Origin: Streptomyces sp. NBC_01241
GTDB taxonomy: Bacteria; Actinomycetota; Actinomycetes; Streptomycetales; Streptomycetaceae
NCBI RefSeq assembly: GCF_041435435.1
Contig: NZ_CP108494.1
Span: 1,488,001-1,552,000, forward strand
DNA: 64,000 nucleotides
Direction: 5' to 3'
Part shown: one piece after another, positions 8,905 to 20,215 of the stretch
How the letters are laid out: every line of letters starts with the position of its first letter
How positions within the stretch are numbered: the first letter of the stretch is position 1
Translations under genes and position numbers: made by a program
Notes under the pieces: generated by a model
What the model was told of the DNA's origin: nothing
Database searches by the model: none
What the model saw: the letters and a program-made list of their open reading frames with translations, nothing else

Positions 8905-8988
8905 TAGATTGGCGTTGTGCAGGGCGGGCGCTGCCCGCCCCAGGAAACTGTGGACGATGCCAGGGGGGTGAACCCTCTCGCAGGCATC
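8905..8988 (+). promoter_or_regulatory. -10-like element and two-hairpin leader of the DUF349 gene
   Basis: TAGATT at 8905-8910 resembles a -10 hexamer; no good -35 is visible. Downstream, 8922-8940 forms a perfect 8-bp stem (GGGCGGGC with GCCCGCCC, 3-nt loop). Positions 8956-8988 form a second hairpin: GATGCC pairs with GGCATC, and inside it AGGG pairs with CCCT. The ribosome-binding site GGAGGAGG (about 8993-9000) follows directly. The arrangement suggests a structured 5' leader, but it matches no riboswitch class I know. Confidence 0.45.
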
Positions 8989-9004
8989 AGGTGGAGGAGG
9001 CGCT

Positions 9005-10234
9005 GTGAGCAGCGACCCGTGGGGCCGTGTCGATGAGACGGGCACCGTGTACGTGCGTACAGCCGATGGCGAGCAGGTCGTCGGATCGTGGCAGGCGGGT
9101 TCCCCCGAGGAGGCTCTGGCCTACTTCGAGCGCAAGTACGAGGGCATTGTGGTCGAGATCGGCCTCCTCGAACGGCGGGTGAAGACCACCGACCTGTCGG
9201 CGAAGGACGCCACGACCGCCATCGAGCATCTGCGCGTGCAGGTGGACGAGCATCATGCCGTCGGTGACCTCGACGCGCTCCGTAAGCGGCTCGACGCGCT
9301 GGTCGCGACGGTCGAGTCGCGGCGCGAGGAGCGCAAGGCCCAGAAGGCGAAGCAGACCGACGAGGCGAAGCACGCCAAGGAGGCGCTGGTCGCCGAGGCG
9401 GAGGAGCTGGCGCAGAGCGAGCAGTGGCGCTCGGCGGGCGAGCGGCTGCGCGCGCTCGTCGACACGTGGAAGGGCCTTCCGCGGCTCGACCGCAAGTCCG
9501 ACGACGAGCTGTGGCACCGCTTCTCGCACGCCCGCTCGGCGTTCTCCAAGCGCCGCAAGGCTCATTTCGCCTCGCTGGACGCCCAGCGCGAGGAGGCCCG
9601 TAAGGCCAAGGAGAAGCTGGTCGCGGAGGCCGAGTCGCTGTCCGGTTCCACGGACTGGGGAGCCACGGCTGCCCGTTACCGGGACCTGATGACGGAGTGG
9701 AAGGCGGTGGGCCGCGCCCAGCGCGAGGCCGAGGACGATCTGTGGAACCGTTTCCGCGGTGCTCAGGACGTCTTCTTCGCCGCCCGTAGCGAGGTCTTCG
9801 CCGAGCGGGACGCGGAGCAGGGCGAGAACCTCAAGCTGAAGGAGGATCTCGCCGCCGAGGCCGAGAAGCTGGTGCCGGTGAAGGACCTGAAGGCGGCCAG
9901 GGCCGCGTTCCGGGCCATCAACGAGCGCTGGGAGGCCGTCGGCCATGTGCCGCGTGACGCCCGCCCGAAGGTCGAGGGGCGGATGCACGCGGTGGAGCGG
10001 GCCCTTCAGGAGGCCGAGGAGTCGGAGTGGCGCCGGACGAACCCGGAGGCGCGTGCGCGCGCCGCGGGTCTGACGGGTCAGCTGCAGGCGGCCGTGGACA
10101 AGCTGCGTACGCAGATCGACACGGCCCGCGCCTCGGGCAACAACGCCCGGGCCGACAAGCTGGCCAGGGAGCTCGAAGGCCGGCAGGCACTGCTGGACCA
10201 GGCGCTGAAGGGCCTGGAGGAGTTCGGCGGCTGA
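9005..10234 (+). CDS. DUF349 domain protein
   Basis: The 409-residue, highly charged protein contains several ~70-residue DUF349 helical repeats. Each carries a W-x8-R-x-D-x3-DELW-like pattern, seen in RKSDDELWHRFSHARSAF, EAEDDLWNRFRGAQDVFFA and AFRAINERWEAVGHVPRD. The C-terminal part (about 330-409) is predicted coiled coil. DUF349 proteins are cytoplasmic, and I know of no established biochemical function in actinomycetes. The start is GTG, 5 nt after GGAGGAGG. The gene lies between ppiB-like and relA positions, an insertion compared with the mycobacterial order, and ends at a strong terminator. Function unknown; domain call confident. Confidence 0.85.
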   Translation: MSSDPWGRVDETGTVYVRTADGEQVVGSWQAGSPEEALAYFERKYEGIVVEIGLLERRVKTTDLSAKDATTAIEHLRVQVDEHHAVGDLDALRKRLDALVATVESRREERKAQKAKQTDEAKHAKEALVAEAEELAQSEQWRSAGERLRALVDTWKGLPRLDRKSDDELWHRFSHARSAFSKRRKAHFASLDAQREEARKAKEKLVAEAESLSGSTDWGATAARYRDLMTEWKAVGRAQREAEDDLWNRFRGAQDVFFAARSEVFAERDAEQGENLKLKEDLAAEAEKLVPVKDLKAARAAFRAINERWEAVGHVPRDARPKVEGRMHAVERALQEAEESEWRRTNPEARARAAGLTGQLQAAVDKLRTQIDTARASGNNARADKLARELEGRQALLDQALKGLEEFGG

Positions 10235-10268
10235 AGCCCCCGCGGCTGTCCGTTCGCCGTGGTACGTC

Positions 10269-10311
10269 AGGCCGGAGGGGCCCTCGTCATGGACGGGGGC
10301 CCCTCCGGCCT
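10269..10311 (+). terminator. Terminator of the DUF349 gene
   Basis: AGGCCGGAGGGGCCC pairs perfectly (15 bp) with GGGCCCCTCCGGCCT across a 13-nt loop, 34 bp after the DUF349 stop codon. Confidence 0.85.
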
Positions 10312-10680
10312 GTTCGGGTCGAGGACGTGGGTGCTGTCCTCGGCGGTGGGGCTGACGGGGTGCGGGTCGGTACCAGGGCCGGTCGTGCGGAGGCCCGGGG
10401 GTTCAGCCGCTCACGCCCGCCGTGCCGGGTTCCGGAGCGGCGGAGGTCAGGACGAAGTCCCTGCGCATCGTCTTCATTTGCTTGAAGTGTCCAAACCTGC
10501 CTCCCTTTGCGTGATGCCGCCTCACCCCCTCCGGGCGGTGCGGCTTCGCGGACCCCTTTGGCGGCCTCCGCGAGCCTGTCGACCTCGACTGTGTCGCGCA
10601 TCACATCGGCCCCATGTCACGGACGGGGCGGCAGCTTGCATCTGGTGGTCGTCAACAGCGAGCGGAGGAAGGCGAAGCGA
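10312..10680. other. Intergenic stretch without recognised gene
   Basis: About 370 bp between the DUF349 terminator and the NDH-2-like fragment. It has locally lower GC (around 10460-10510) than its surroundings. I see no conserved protein in any frame. The last 20 bp hold a Shine-Dalgarno sequence (GGAGGA) for the fragment downstream. The composition shift fits decayed or transferred DNA. Confidence 0.4.
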
Positions 10681-11022
10681 TGAACGCACAGCACGAAGCC
10701 GGCAGGGCGACCACCCACCGCGTTCTGATTCTGGGGGCGGGGTACGCGGGCATGTCCGCGGCGATCCAGCTCGCGGCTCGGGTCAAGCGGCGCGAGGACG
10801 TGCGGGTGACCCTGGTGAACGCGCAGGAGCGGTTCACCGAGCGGCTGCGGCTGCACATGACGGCGACCGGGCAGCGGCTCACCGAGCTGAGCATCCCGGA
10901 GCTGCTGGAGGGAACGAACGCGCAGTTCGTGCGCGGCTGGGTGACAGCGGTGGACGCGGACGCGAAGACGGTACGGATCGACGACGACCGGGTCCTGCAC
11001 TACGACGTCGGGACGCAGTGAG
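10681..11022 (+). pseudogene. Truncated NDH-2-like FAD oxidoreductase
   Basis: From ATG 10681 (GGAGGA 9-10 nt upstream) the frame encodes an N-terminal FAD-binding Rossmann motif, VLILGAGYAGMSAAIQLA (GxGxxG at residues 19-24). It continues with VTLVNAQERFTERLRLHM and LHYDVGTQ. This matches the first third of type II NADH dehydrogenase-like or pyridine nucleotide-disulfide oxidoreductases, normally about 390 residues. The frame stops after 113 residues, just where DYLVYALGS would be expected. No continuation is visible in the next 150 bp in any frame. The NAD-binding domain and C-terminus are missing, so the gene is most likely non-functional. Confidence 0.8.
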
Positions 11023-11166
11023 CACTGGGTGGGACCGCCCTCGGCCGGCGCCAGGAGGGCGGGTCTCGCCGAGGTGGGTGAGCCCGGAGTGCCCATATGC
11101 GTGCAGGTCCCAGCCCGAAGGCTTGGCGCCAATCACCCGTTTTCGTTCTCAACCCCCGTGAGGCGA

Positions 11167-11204
11167 GCGGCAGCCCCCCGCGTAGTCACGCGAAGGGCTG
11201 CCGC
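11167..11204 (-). terminator. Terminator of relA
   Basis: GCGGCAGCCC pairs perfectly with GGGCTGCCGC, with an inner CGCG...CGCG extension. It begins 19 bp beyond the relA stop codon on the minus strand. Confidence 0.8.
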
Positions 11205-11223
11205 AAGGAGTGCCGTCGACCGG

Positions 11224-13830
<2,607 letters not shown>

Positions 13831-13928
13831 GAGCGCTCCTCGTGCGGATCCGGATACCCGGAAAGGCCATCGTATCGATCCTGTGGCTCGACCTCCCCCG
13901 GGGACCGTGAGACCCCTCACAACGCGGA

Positions 13929-13958
13929 ACGGGCACCCGATTGTTCCCGGGTGCCCGT
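13929..13958 (-). terminator. Terminator of the secD-secF-apt unit
   Basis: ACGGGCACCC pairs perfectly with GGGTGCCCGT (10-bp stem, 10-nt loop), 42 bp beyond the apt stop. It separates apt from relA. Confidence 0.8.
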
Positions 13959-13999
13959 CCTGCGCGCATGAGCCGTTGCCACGGACGGTCCGCTGCCGC

Positions 14000-14554
14000 T
14001 CAGACCGTGATCAGAACCTCCAGCGGTGCGCCGCGCAGGCCCTGCTCCAGACGGGCACGACCGGGCAGGAAGCCGAGCTCCATGAGGACCGCGACGCCCG
14101 CGATCTCGGCACCGGCCCGCCGGATCAGCTCCAGGGAGGCCTCGGCGGTGCCACCGGTCGCGAGGATGTCGTCGATGACCATGATCCGGTCGTCTGCGGA
14201 CAGGTCCTCCGCGTGGATCTCGATCTCGGCGGTGCCGTACTCCAGGTCGTACGCCTGGCGGAGCGTGGCTCCGGGCAGTTTCCCCGCCTTGCGGACGGGT
14301 ACGAAGCCGAGCCCGGCCCGGATCGCGACCGGGGCGGCCAGGATGAAGCCGCGCGCCTCGAGGCCGACGATCTTCGTGGCTCCGTGGCGTACGCACAGTT
14401 CCGCGAGGGTCTCGGTGAGGGCCGCGAACGCTGCCGGGTCCGCGAGCAACGGGGTGATGTCCTTGAACAGCACGCCCGGCTTGGGGTGGTCCGGCACATC
14501 ACGGATCCGGCTGAGCAGGAGCTCGCGGATGCTCTCGGTCGTGCTGCTGGTCAT
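14000..14554 (-). CDS. apt: Adenine phosphoribosyltransferase
   Basis: The 184-residue type I PRTase converts adenine and PRPP to AMP in purine salvage. It has the substrate region [14 protein letters not shown] and the PRPP-binding loop [14 protein letters not shown] (residues 124-137). Length fits the family. The ATG start overlaps the secF stop as ATGA, so translation is probably coupled to secF. The secD-secF-apt-relA order is the same in mycobacteria. A hairpin terminator follows, so apt and relA are likely separate transcripts. Confidence 0.96.
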   Translation of the reverse strand: MTSSTTESIRELLLSRIRDVPDHPKPGVLFKDITPLLADPAAFAALTETLAELCVRHGATKIVGLEARGFILAAPVAIRAGLGFVPVRKAGKLPGATLRQAYDLEYGTAEIEIHAEDLSADDRIMVIDDILATGGTAEASLELIRRAGAEIAGVAVLMELGFLPGRARLEQGLRGAPLEVLITV

Positions 14555-15654
14555 CGGCGCTTCCCCGAGGTCCGGCCGTGGCCCCTGGGGGGCTCCTGGC
14601 GCTGGCCGACGACCGCGGCGGCGGGTTCGGCCTCCTGGGGGAGGTCGCCGTCCGAGGGCTCGTCCTCGGCGGACTCGCCCTTGGCGGCGGCCGCCGCGCG
14701 CTTGGCGAGGACCCGCTTCTTCAGGGCCTTCATCTGCGGGTCGCGTTCCTTGAGGTCGGCGACGAGCGGGGTGGCAATGAAGATCGAGGAGTACGCACCG
14801 GCCGCGAGGCCGACGAACAGCGACAGCGAGATGTCGTTCAGCATGCCGGCGCCGAGGACGCCACCGCCGATGAAGAGCAGACCGGCGACGGGGAGCAGGG
14901 CCACGACGGTGGTGTTGATGGAACGGACCAGTGTGCCATTGATCGAGCGGTTGGCGATCTCGCTGTACGTCCAGCGGGTCTGCTTGGTGATGTCCCCCGT
15001 GCTCTCCCTGAGGCTGTCGAAGACGACGACGGTGTCGTAGAGGGAGTAGCCAAGGATGGTCAGCAGACCGATCACGGTGCCCGGGGTGACTTCGAAGCCG
15101 ACCAGGGCGTAGATGCCGACCGTGATGGTGATGTCGTGGATCAGCGCGACGAGGGCCGCGATCGCCATGCGCCACTCGAAGGCGATGGCCAGGTAGATCA
15201 CCACGAGGACCATGAAGATGCCGAGGCCGGTCCAGGCCTTGTTGGCGATCTGCTCACCCCAGCTGGGGCCGACCAGGTCGGCGGCGATCTTCTCCGTGGG
15301 GACGTCGAGGTCCTGGGAGAGCTGTTCCTTGATCTGGTCGGACTTCGCGGTGTCGACCTCGGTGATCTGGATGCGCAGACCGCCGTTGCCGAGCTTCTGG
15401 ACGATCGCCTGGTGGCCGGAGGCCTCCGTGGCCAGGTCCTCCGCCTGGGCGACGCCCACGCTCGTCTTCGGGGTGGTGAAGACTGCGCCACCCTTGAACT
15501 CGATGCCCATGTTCAGGCCGCTGACCGCCAGGCCGACGATGGCCGTGATGGTGATCAGGATCGAGATCCCGTACCAGATCTTGCGGTTGCCGATGAAGTC
15601 GTAGCCGACCTCGCCGCGGTAGAGACGGGCGCCGAGACTGCCGAGTCGCGACAT
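14551..15654 (-). CDS. secF: Protein translocase subunit SecF
   Basis: The 367-residue RND-type membrane protein partners SecD to use the proton motive force in late steps of Sec export. Six transmembrane helices are evident. The first is ISILITITAIVGLAVSG, followed by the extracytoplasmic GIEFKGGAVF region. The C-terminal bundle contains GYSLYDTVVVFDSLRE and RSINTTVVALLPV, both characteristic. The C-terminal ~55 residues are charged and Pro/Ala-rich. I chose ATG 15654, one base after the secD stop with AAGGAGG upstream, rather than an earlier ATG inside secD. Confidence 0.95.
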   Translation of the reverse strand: MSRLGSLGARLYRGEVGYDFIGNRKIWYGISILITITAIVGLAVSGLNMGIEFKGGAVFTTPKTSVGVAQAEDLATEASGHQAIVQKLGNGGLRIQITEVDTAKSDQIKEQLSQDLDVPTEKIAADLVGPSWGEQIANKAWTGLGIFMVLVVIYLAIAFEWRMAIAALVALIHDITITVGIYALVGFEVTPGTVIGLLTILGYSLYDTVVVFDSLRESTGDITKQTRWTYSEIANRSINGTLVRSINTTVVALLPVAGLLFIGGGVLGAGMLNDISLSLFVGLAAGAYSSIFIATPLVADLKERDPQMKALKKRVLAKRAAAAAKGESAEDEPSDGDLPQEAEPAAAVVGQRQEPPRGHGRTSGKRR

Positions 15655-15655
15655 C

Positions 15656-17404
15656 TCACGCCTCCTTCGGGTCAGTGGGGGCGTTGACACGGCGCGAGCG
15701 GCGCAGCGGCGGCTTGGCGCCGAGCCGCTTCGGGTCCAGACCGGACCACGGGTGACCGCTGGAGAAGAACTTCGTACGGGCCATCAGCGTCATGACGGGC
15801 TTGGTGAAGAGGAACACCACGACCACGTCGAGCAGGGTGGTGAGACCCAGCGTGAACGCGAAGCCCTGGACCTTGCCGACGGTGACGACGAACAGCACCG
15901 CGGCGGCGAGGAACGACACGAAGTCGGAGACCAGGATGGTGCGCCTGGCGCGCGGCCAGGCGCGCTGGACGGCCGGGCGGAGCGTACGGCCGTCGCGGAT
16001 CTCGTCGCGGATTCTCTCGAAGTACACGATGAAGGAGTCCGCGGTGATACCGATGGCCACGATGGCGCCGCAGACCGCCGGGAGGTTCAGTGCGAAGCCG
16101 ATGGCCGGGCCGAGCAGCGACATGAGCGTGTAGGTCAGGATGCCGGAGGTCAGCAGGCTCAGGAGTGCGATGAACGCGAGGCCGCGGTAGTAGGCCACCA
16201 GGTAGATGACCACGAGGGCCAGACCGATGGCACCGGCGATCAGACCGGCCCGGAGCTGCTCGCCACCGAGCGCGGCGGTGACGGTGGTGACGCTCTGCTC
16301 CTTGAAGGAGAGCGGGAGCGCACCGTAGGAGAGCACGTTGGCCAGATCGTCGGCGGACTGCTGGGTGAAGCTGCCGGAGATCTCGGCGCTGCCGCTGAGC
16401 GTCGTGTTCACCTGCGGAGCGGAGACGACCTCGCCGTCCAGGGCGATGGCGAACTGGTTCTGCGGGGACTGCAGTGCGGAGAGCTTCTTGGTGATCGTCT
16501 GGAACTCTTTGGAGCCCTTCTTGGTGAACTCCATGTTGACGATCCACATGCCGCGCGTCTGGTCGAAGCCGGCCTTGGCGTTGTCGACCTCGGTGCCGGA
16601 CACCTCGGCCGGGCCGAGGACGTACTTGGCGTCGCCCTCGGAGCTGCACGCGACGACCGTGTCGGTGGGCTTGGCACCCCGTGCGGCCTCGGCGCGGGAA
16701 GCCTTGCTGGAGCAGTCGAGCGCCGCGAACCGCTTCTCGAGCTTGGCGGCGGCCGCCTCTTCCGCGGCGGAGGGAGCGGACGCGGAGGGCTCCGGTGTGG
16801 TGGCGGCGGAGCCGCTCGCCCCGGGGCTCGGCGTGACGTCGGCCTTGAGGCCGTCGGTGACCGCGCGCCCCTGCGTGGAGGCGGTGGAACTAGGCGTCGC
16901 CGACGCCTTTCCGTCGGCCGATGCCGAAGCGCTCGGGCTCGCGGACGGGCTGGGCTTGCCGGACGACGAGGCGCTGGGCGTCGGGGTGGGCGTGCCCTGG
17001 GCGACGGTCAGCACCGGCCGGAAGTAGAGCTTGGCGGTGGTACCGACCTGCTCACGGGCCTGGGCGGAGTTCGTGCCCTTGGGGATGTTGACGATGATGT
17101 TGCGATCGCCCTGGGTCTGGACCTCGGCCTCGGAGACGCCAAGACCATTGACACGGCGTTCCATGATCTGGACCGCCGTGTCCATGTTGGTCTTGTTGAT
17201 CGCCGATTCCTGGCCCGGCTCGCTCTTCGCCTCAAGCGTGATGGACGTGCCGCCCGCCAGGTCGATGCCCAGACGTGGGGTCGGCTGACCAGCCAGGAAC
17301 ATCCCGCCGGTGAGCGCGACCATGGCGATCAGGATCAGAACCAGGGAACGCCCCGGCCTGCCCTGACCGCCGGCCGGCCCTCGGCTCTTCTTCGGTGCTG
17401 CCAC
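15656..17404 (-). CDS. secD: Protein translocase subunit SecD with Ser/Pro/Ala-rich insert
   Basis: The 582-residue protein has TM1 at about residues 20-38 and LGIDLAGGTSITLEA at the start of the first periplasmic domain. The C-terminal five-helix bundle carries the SecD/F signature GITADSFIVYFERIRDE. In the P1 domain, residues ~137-222 form a low-complexity Ser/Ala/Thr/Pro stretch (TPTPTPSASSSG, then many SASPSAS-type units). E. coli SecD lacks such an insert. It would sit outside the membrane and is probably disordered. The GTG start has AGGGAG upstream. The gene is followed by secF with a 1-bp gap and preceded by yajC. Confidence 0.95.
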   Translation of the reverse strand: MAAPKKSRGPAGGQGRPGRSLVLILIAMVALTGGMFLAGQPTPRLGIDLAGGTSITLEAKSEPGQESAINKTNMDTAVQIMERRVNGLGVSEAEVQTQGDRNIIVNIPKGTNSAQAREQVGTTAKLYFRPVLTVAQGTPTPTPSASSSGKPSPSASPSASASADGKASATPSSTASTQGRAVTDGLKADVTPSPGASGSAATTPEPSASAPSAAEEAAAAKLEKRFAALDCSSKASRAEAARGAKPTDTVVACSSEGDAKYVLGPAEVSGTEVDNAKAGFDQTRGMWIVNMEFTKKGSKEFQTITKKLSALQSPQNQFAIALDGEVVSAPQVNTTLSGSAEISGSFTQQSADDLANVLSYGALPLSFKEQSVTTVTAALGGEQLRAGLIAGAIGLALVVIYLVAYYRGLAFIALLSLLTSGILTYTLMSLLGPAIGFALNLPAVCGAIVAIGITADSFIVYFERIRDEIRDGRTLRPAVQRAWPRARRTILVSDFVSFLAAAVLFVVTVGKVQGFAFTLGLTTLLDVVVVFLFTKPVMTLMARTKFFSSGHPWSGLDPKRLGAKPPLRRSRRVNAPTDPKEA

Positions 17405-17551
17405 CTTCTCGTTTCTCCCTGTCCAACCGCCCCCGCGCCGGGTACGCGCCCGAGCGGCCACGAAGTGTTGTGGGGACCCGCCCCCGCAGAAGATCGCACG
17501 GTCCGGGGAGTGCCCGATGCCGGTGGGCTCATGGCATCCCCGGGTCGTGGG

Positions 17552-18037
17552 TTACTTCGCGTCGGCCTCGCCGTCGGTCTTGCCCTCGGACTTCTTGTCG
17601 GACGCGGCGTCCGTGGCCTCGGCGTCGTCGGCCTTCTTACCGAGGTCGATCTTGGCGTCGTCCGAGGTGTCCTCGTCGGCGCGGGCCTCGGCCTCGGTCA
17701 GCGAGGAGGCATCGTCCGGCACGACCGTGCCGTCGATGTCGAGGGCGTTCTCGTCGTCACCGTGGACGATGCGGTTGTACTCCGCGTCGTCGAGGACGGC
17801 GCCGATGGCGTTCTTGGCGTAGACGGCGTGGACGCCGGGCGCGATCTCAAGGAGAACCGTGTCGTCGTGAAGTTCCTTGACGGTGGCGTACATGCCCCCG
17901 ATCGTCCGGACGCCGGTGCCGGGCTGCATATCGTTGCGCATCTGGGCGGCGGCCGCCTGCTTCTTCTTGGCGGACCGCGTCATCAGGAACATGGCCCCGA
18001 TGAGCACGATGAAGGGGAGAAGAGTCACGGGATTCAC
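17552..18037 (-). CDS. yajC: Preprotein translocase subunit YajC
   Basis: The 161-residue protein has one N-terminal transmembrane helix (TLLPFIVLIGAMFLM, residues ~5-20) and a short basic stretch RSAKKKQ. The YajC core follows, GTGVRTIGGMYATVKEL and VLLEIAPGVHAVYAKNAI. The C-terminal ~65 residues are very acidic and Lys-rich (EADEDTSDDAKIDLGKK), longer than E. coli YajC. It associates with SecDF. The start is GTG 18037 with GAAGGA upstream. It lies between ruvB and secD on the same strand, with about 150 bp on either side. Confidence 0.93.
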   Translation of the reverse strand: MNPVTLLPFIVLIGAMFLMTRSAKKKQAAAAQMRNDMQPGTGVRTIGGMYATVKELHDDTVLLEIAPGVHAVYAKNAIGAVLDDAEYNRIVHGDDENALDIDGTVVPDDASSLTEAEARADEDTSDDAKIDLGKKADDAEATDAASDKKSEGKTDGEADAK

Positions 18038-18201
18038 GGGACGAGTTTCCTTCGCACGACCGCGCTGGACGGCGGCCTGATCTACGGGGGTGGGAACACC
18101 GACCTTTAAGGGCGGCATCGGCGGAGTCTAAGCGAGTCCGCATCGATGGAACAACGCCTGGCACCGCTCGGTGGTTCCTGTCCGGGTGAACCTGTGACGC
18201 A

Positions 18202-19299
18202 TCACGCCCTGAACAGGCCCTGTTGTCCCTTTCCGTCATGCTGCGGCGGTACGAGACCGAGGTGGGCCCACGCCGCGGGTGTCGCGACGCGCCCTCGCGG
18301 CGTCCTGGCCAGCAGCCCTTCCCGTACCAGGAAGGGCTCGGCGACCTCCTCGACCGTTTCGCGCTCCTCGCCCACGGCCACCGCGAGGGTGGACAGCCCG
18401 ACGGGTCCACCGCCGAAGAGTTTCAGCAGGGCGCCGAGCACCGCCCGGTCCAGCCGGTCGAGACCTCGGGCATCGACCTCGTAGACCCTGAGGGCCGCGG
18501 AGGCGACGGCGCGGTCGATCCGCCCGTCCGCCTTGACCTGGGCGTAGTCCCGGACGCGGCGCAGCAGCCGGTTGGCGATACGGGGGGTGCCGCGGGAGCG
18601 CCCGGCGATCTCGGCGGCGCCCTCCGTGTCTATCGCCACGTCGAGGAGACGCGCGGAACGGTGGATGACGCGTTCCAGTTCGGTGGGGGCGTAGAACTCC
18701 ATGTGGCCGGTGAAGCCGAAGCGGTCACGCAGCGGGGGCGGCAGCAGTCCGGCCCTGGTGGTGGCGCCCACCAGGGTGAACGGCGGCAGTTCCAGCGGGA
18801 TGGCGGTGGCGCCGGGGCCCTTGCCGACGATGACGTCGACCCGGAAGTCCTCCATCGCCATGTAGAGCATCTCCTCGGCGGGCCGCGACATGCGGTGGAT
18901 CTCGTCGAGGAAGAGGACCTCGCCCTCCTGGAGCGAGGAGAGAATCGCGGCAAGATCACCCGCATGCTGGATGGCGGGGCCGGAGGTGATCCGGATCGGT
19001 GCACCCATCTCGGTCGCGATGATCATGGAGAGGGTGGTCTTGCCGAGGCCGGGAGCGCCGGAGAGCAGGACATGGTCGGCGGTGGCGCCGCGGGCCCTGG
19101 CCGCCTTGAGGACCAGGTCGAGCTGTTCGCGCACCTTCTCCTGACCGACGAATTCATCGAGGTCCTTCGGCCGCAGCGCCGCTTCGACCGCGGTGTCCTC
19201 GCCGTCCGCGTCGGCGTCGACAAGGCGCTCGTCCAGCCGCTCGCCCAGGTGCTCGTCGAGCGGCTCTTCGGTGTCGGGTCCGGTCTCGTCCCAGTTCAT
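18202..19299 (-). CDS. ruvB: Holliday junction branch-migration DNA helicase RuvB
   Basis: The 365-residue AAA+ motor drives branch migration of Holliday junctions together with RuvA. Walker A is GAPGLGKTT (81-89) and Walker B is [10 protein letters not shown] (127-136). Sensor 1 lies in [11 protein letters not shown] and the arginine-finger region in [14 protein letters not shown]. The winged-helix domain follows ([33 protein letters not shown]). The N-terminal ~38 residues are an acidic extension. The ATG start has a weak ribosome-binding site. Between it and ruvA lies a 204-bp palindromic element, so ruvB may depend on read-through or its own promoter. Confidence 0.97.
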   Translation of the reverse strand: MNWDETGPDTEEPLDEHLGERLDERLVDADADGEDTAVEAALRPKDLDEFVGQEKVREQLDLVLKAARARGATADHVLLSGAPGLGKTTLSMIIATEMGAPIRITSGPAIQHAGDLAAILSSLQEGEVLFLDEIHRMSRPAEEMLYMAMEDFRVDVIVGKGPGATAIPLELPPFTLVGATTRAGLLPPPLRDRFGFTGHMEFYAPTELERVIHRSARLLDVAIDTEGAAEIAGRSRGTPRIANRLLRRVRDYAQVKADGRIDRAVASAALRVYEVDARGLDRLDRAVLGALLKLFGGGPVGLSTLAVAVGEERETVEEVAEPFLVREGLLARTPRGRVATPAAWAHLGLVPPQHDGKGQQGLFRA

Positions 19300-19383
19300 T
19301 CAGTCTGTCCCGCCTCGGGTGTTTCGGTGCCGTGCGGTGCCCGGCCCGGCGTCGGGGTGTCGGTGCCCCTGGGGGTGTGGCGC

Positions 19384-19587
19384 AGAGGCTGTCGGGTGAC
19401 CTCCGACCGGAAAGCGGACGCGGTCTGGTGCGTGCGATTCCAAGGCGCCGAGATGTCCTCGAATGGGGTCTCCCCTGCTCGAACGAAGTTGAGAGCTCGA
19501 GGAAGGAGCCACTAGGACATTTCGGCAACGCGGGAAGCGTGCGTGCCAGGGCGTGGCCGCCCGGTCGGAGGTCACCCGACAGCCTCT
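19384..19587. mobile_element. MITE-like palindromic element between ruvA and ruvB
   Basis: A perfect 27-bp terminal inverted repeat (19384-19410 and 19561-19587; it begins AGAGGCTGTCGGGTG) bounds a 204-bp segment. After a 3-nt bulge the arms continue to match imperfectly: GCGG with CCGC, then GCCGAGATGTCCT against GCCGAAATGTCCT in inverse orientation. The whole element could therefore fold into one long hairpin. The centre includes GGGGTCTCCCCTGCTCGAAC, similar to a sequence I recall from many Streptomyces intergenic regions. It has no coding capacity and no clear target-site duplication. The right end is 4 bp from the ruvA stop codon. It behaves like a non-autonomous transposable or extragenic palindromic repeat. 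Confidence 0.65.
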
Positions 19588-19591
19588 CAGG

Positions 19592-20215
19592 TCAGCGCGC
19601 ACGGTTGAGGGTCTGCAGCGCGGCGCGCAGCAGCTGCGGCACGGGCGCCTGCCCGCCCTCGGCCAGCGCCGCCTCGGCCTGCGGGGTGACCGCGGTGACC
19701 GCCTCGTCGGCCTCGCGGGTTGCGTAGCCGAGACCGATCAGGGCGGCCTGCAGCTGGTCGCGCCAGGAGGAGGTGACGGGGGTGCCGATGCCCTGCCGGC
19801 CGATCTGGGCGACGGGCTCGCCGAGTCTGTCCTTCAGTTCGAGAAGAAGCTTCTGCGCGCCCTTCTTGCCGATACCGGAGACGGCGGTGAGCGCTTTCTC
19901 GTCGCCGGTGGCGACCGCGATCCGCAGGGCGTCCGGGGCGTGGGTGGCAAGCATGGCCTGGGCGAGCCGGGGACCGACTCCGCTGGCGGTCTGGAGCAGC
20001 TCGAAGACCTGCCGCTCGTCGTCGTCGGCGAAGCCGTAGAGGGTGAGCGAGTCCTCCCGTACGACGAGGGAGGTGGCGAGCCTGGCCTCCTGGCCGATCC
20101 GGAGGCCGGCCAGGGTGTTCGGTGTGCACTGGACGGCCATACCGATGCCGCCGACCTCGATCACGGCCGTGGTCGGGGCGAGCGCGGCCACGGGGCCGCT
20201 GACGAAGGCGATCAT
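19592..20215 (-). CDS. ruvA: Holliday junction branch-migration protein RuvA
   Basis: The 207-residue protein binds the four-way junction and loads RuvB. It has the N-terminal OB-fold ([20 protein letters not shown]), tandem helix-hairpin-helix motifs ([17 protein letters not shown] and [19 protein letters not shown]) and a C-terminal RuvB-contacting domain ([19 protein letters not shown]). The ATG start overlaps the ruvC stop as ATGA. I used this start rather than longer frames because it gives the exact family N-terminus. A palindromic element lies immediately downstream. Confidence 0.97.
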   Translation of the reverse strand: MIAFVSGPVAALAPTTAVIEVGGIGMAVQCTPNTLAGLRIGQEARLATSLVVREDSLTLYGFADDDERQVFELLQTASGVGPRLAQAMLATHAPDALRIAVATGDEKALTAVSGIGKKGAQKLLLELKDRLGEPVAQIGRQGIGTPVTSSWRDQLQAALIGLGYATREADEAVTAVTPQAEAALAEGGQAPVPQLLRAALQTLNRAR

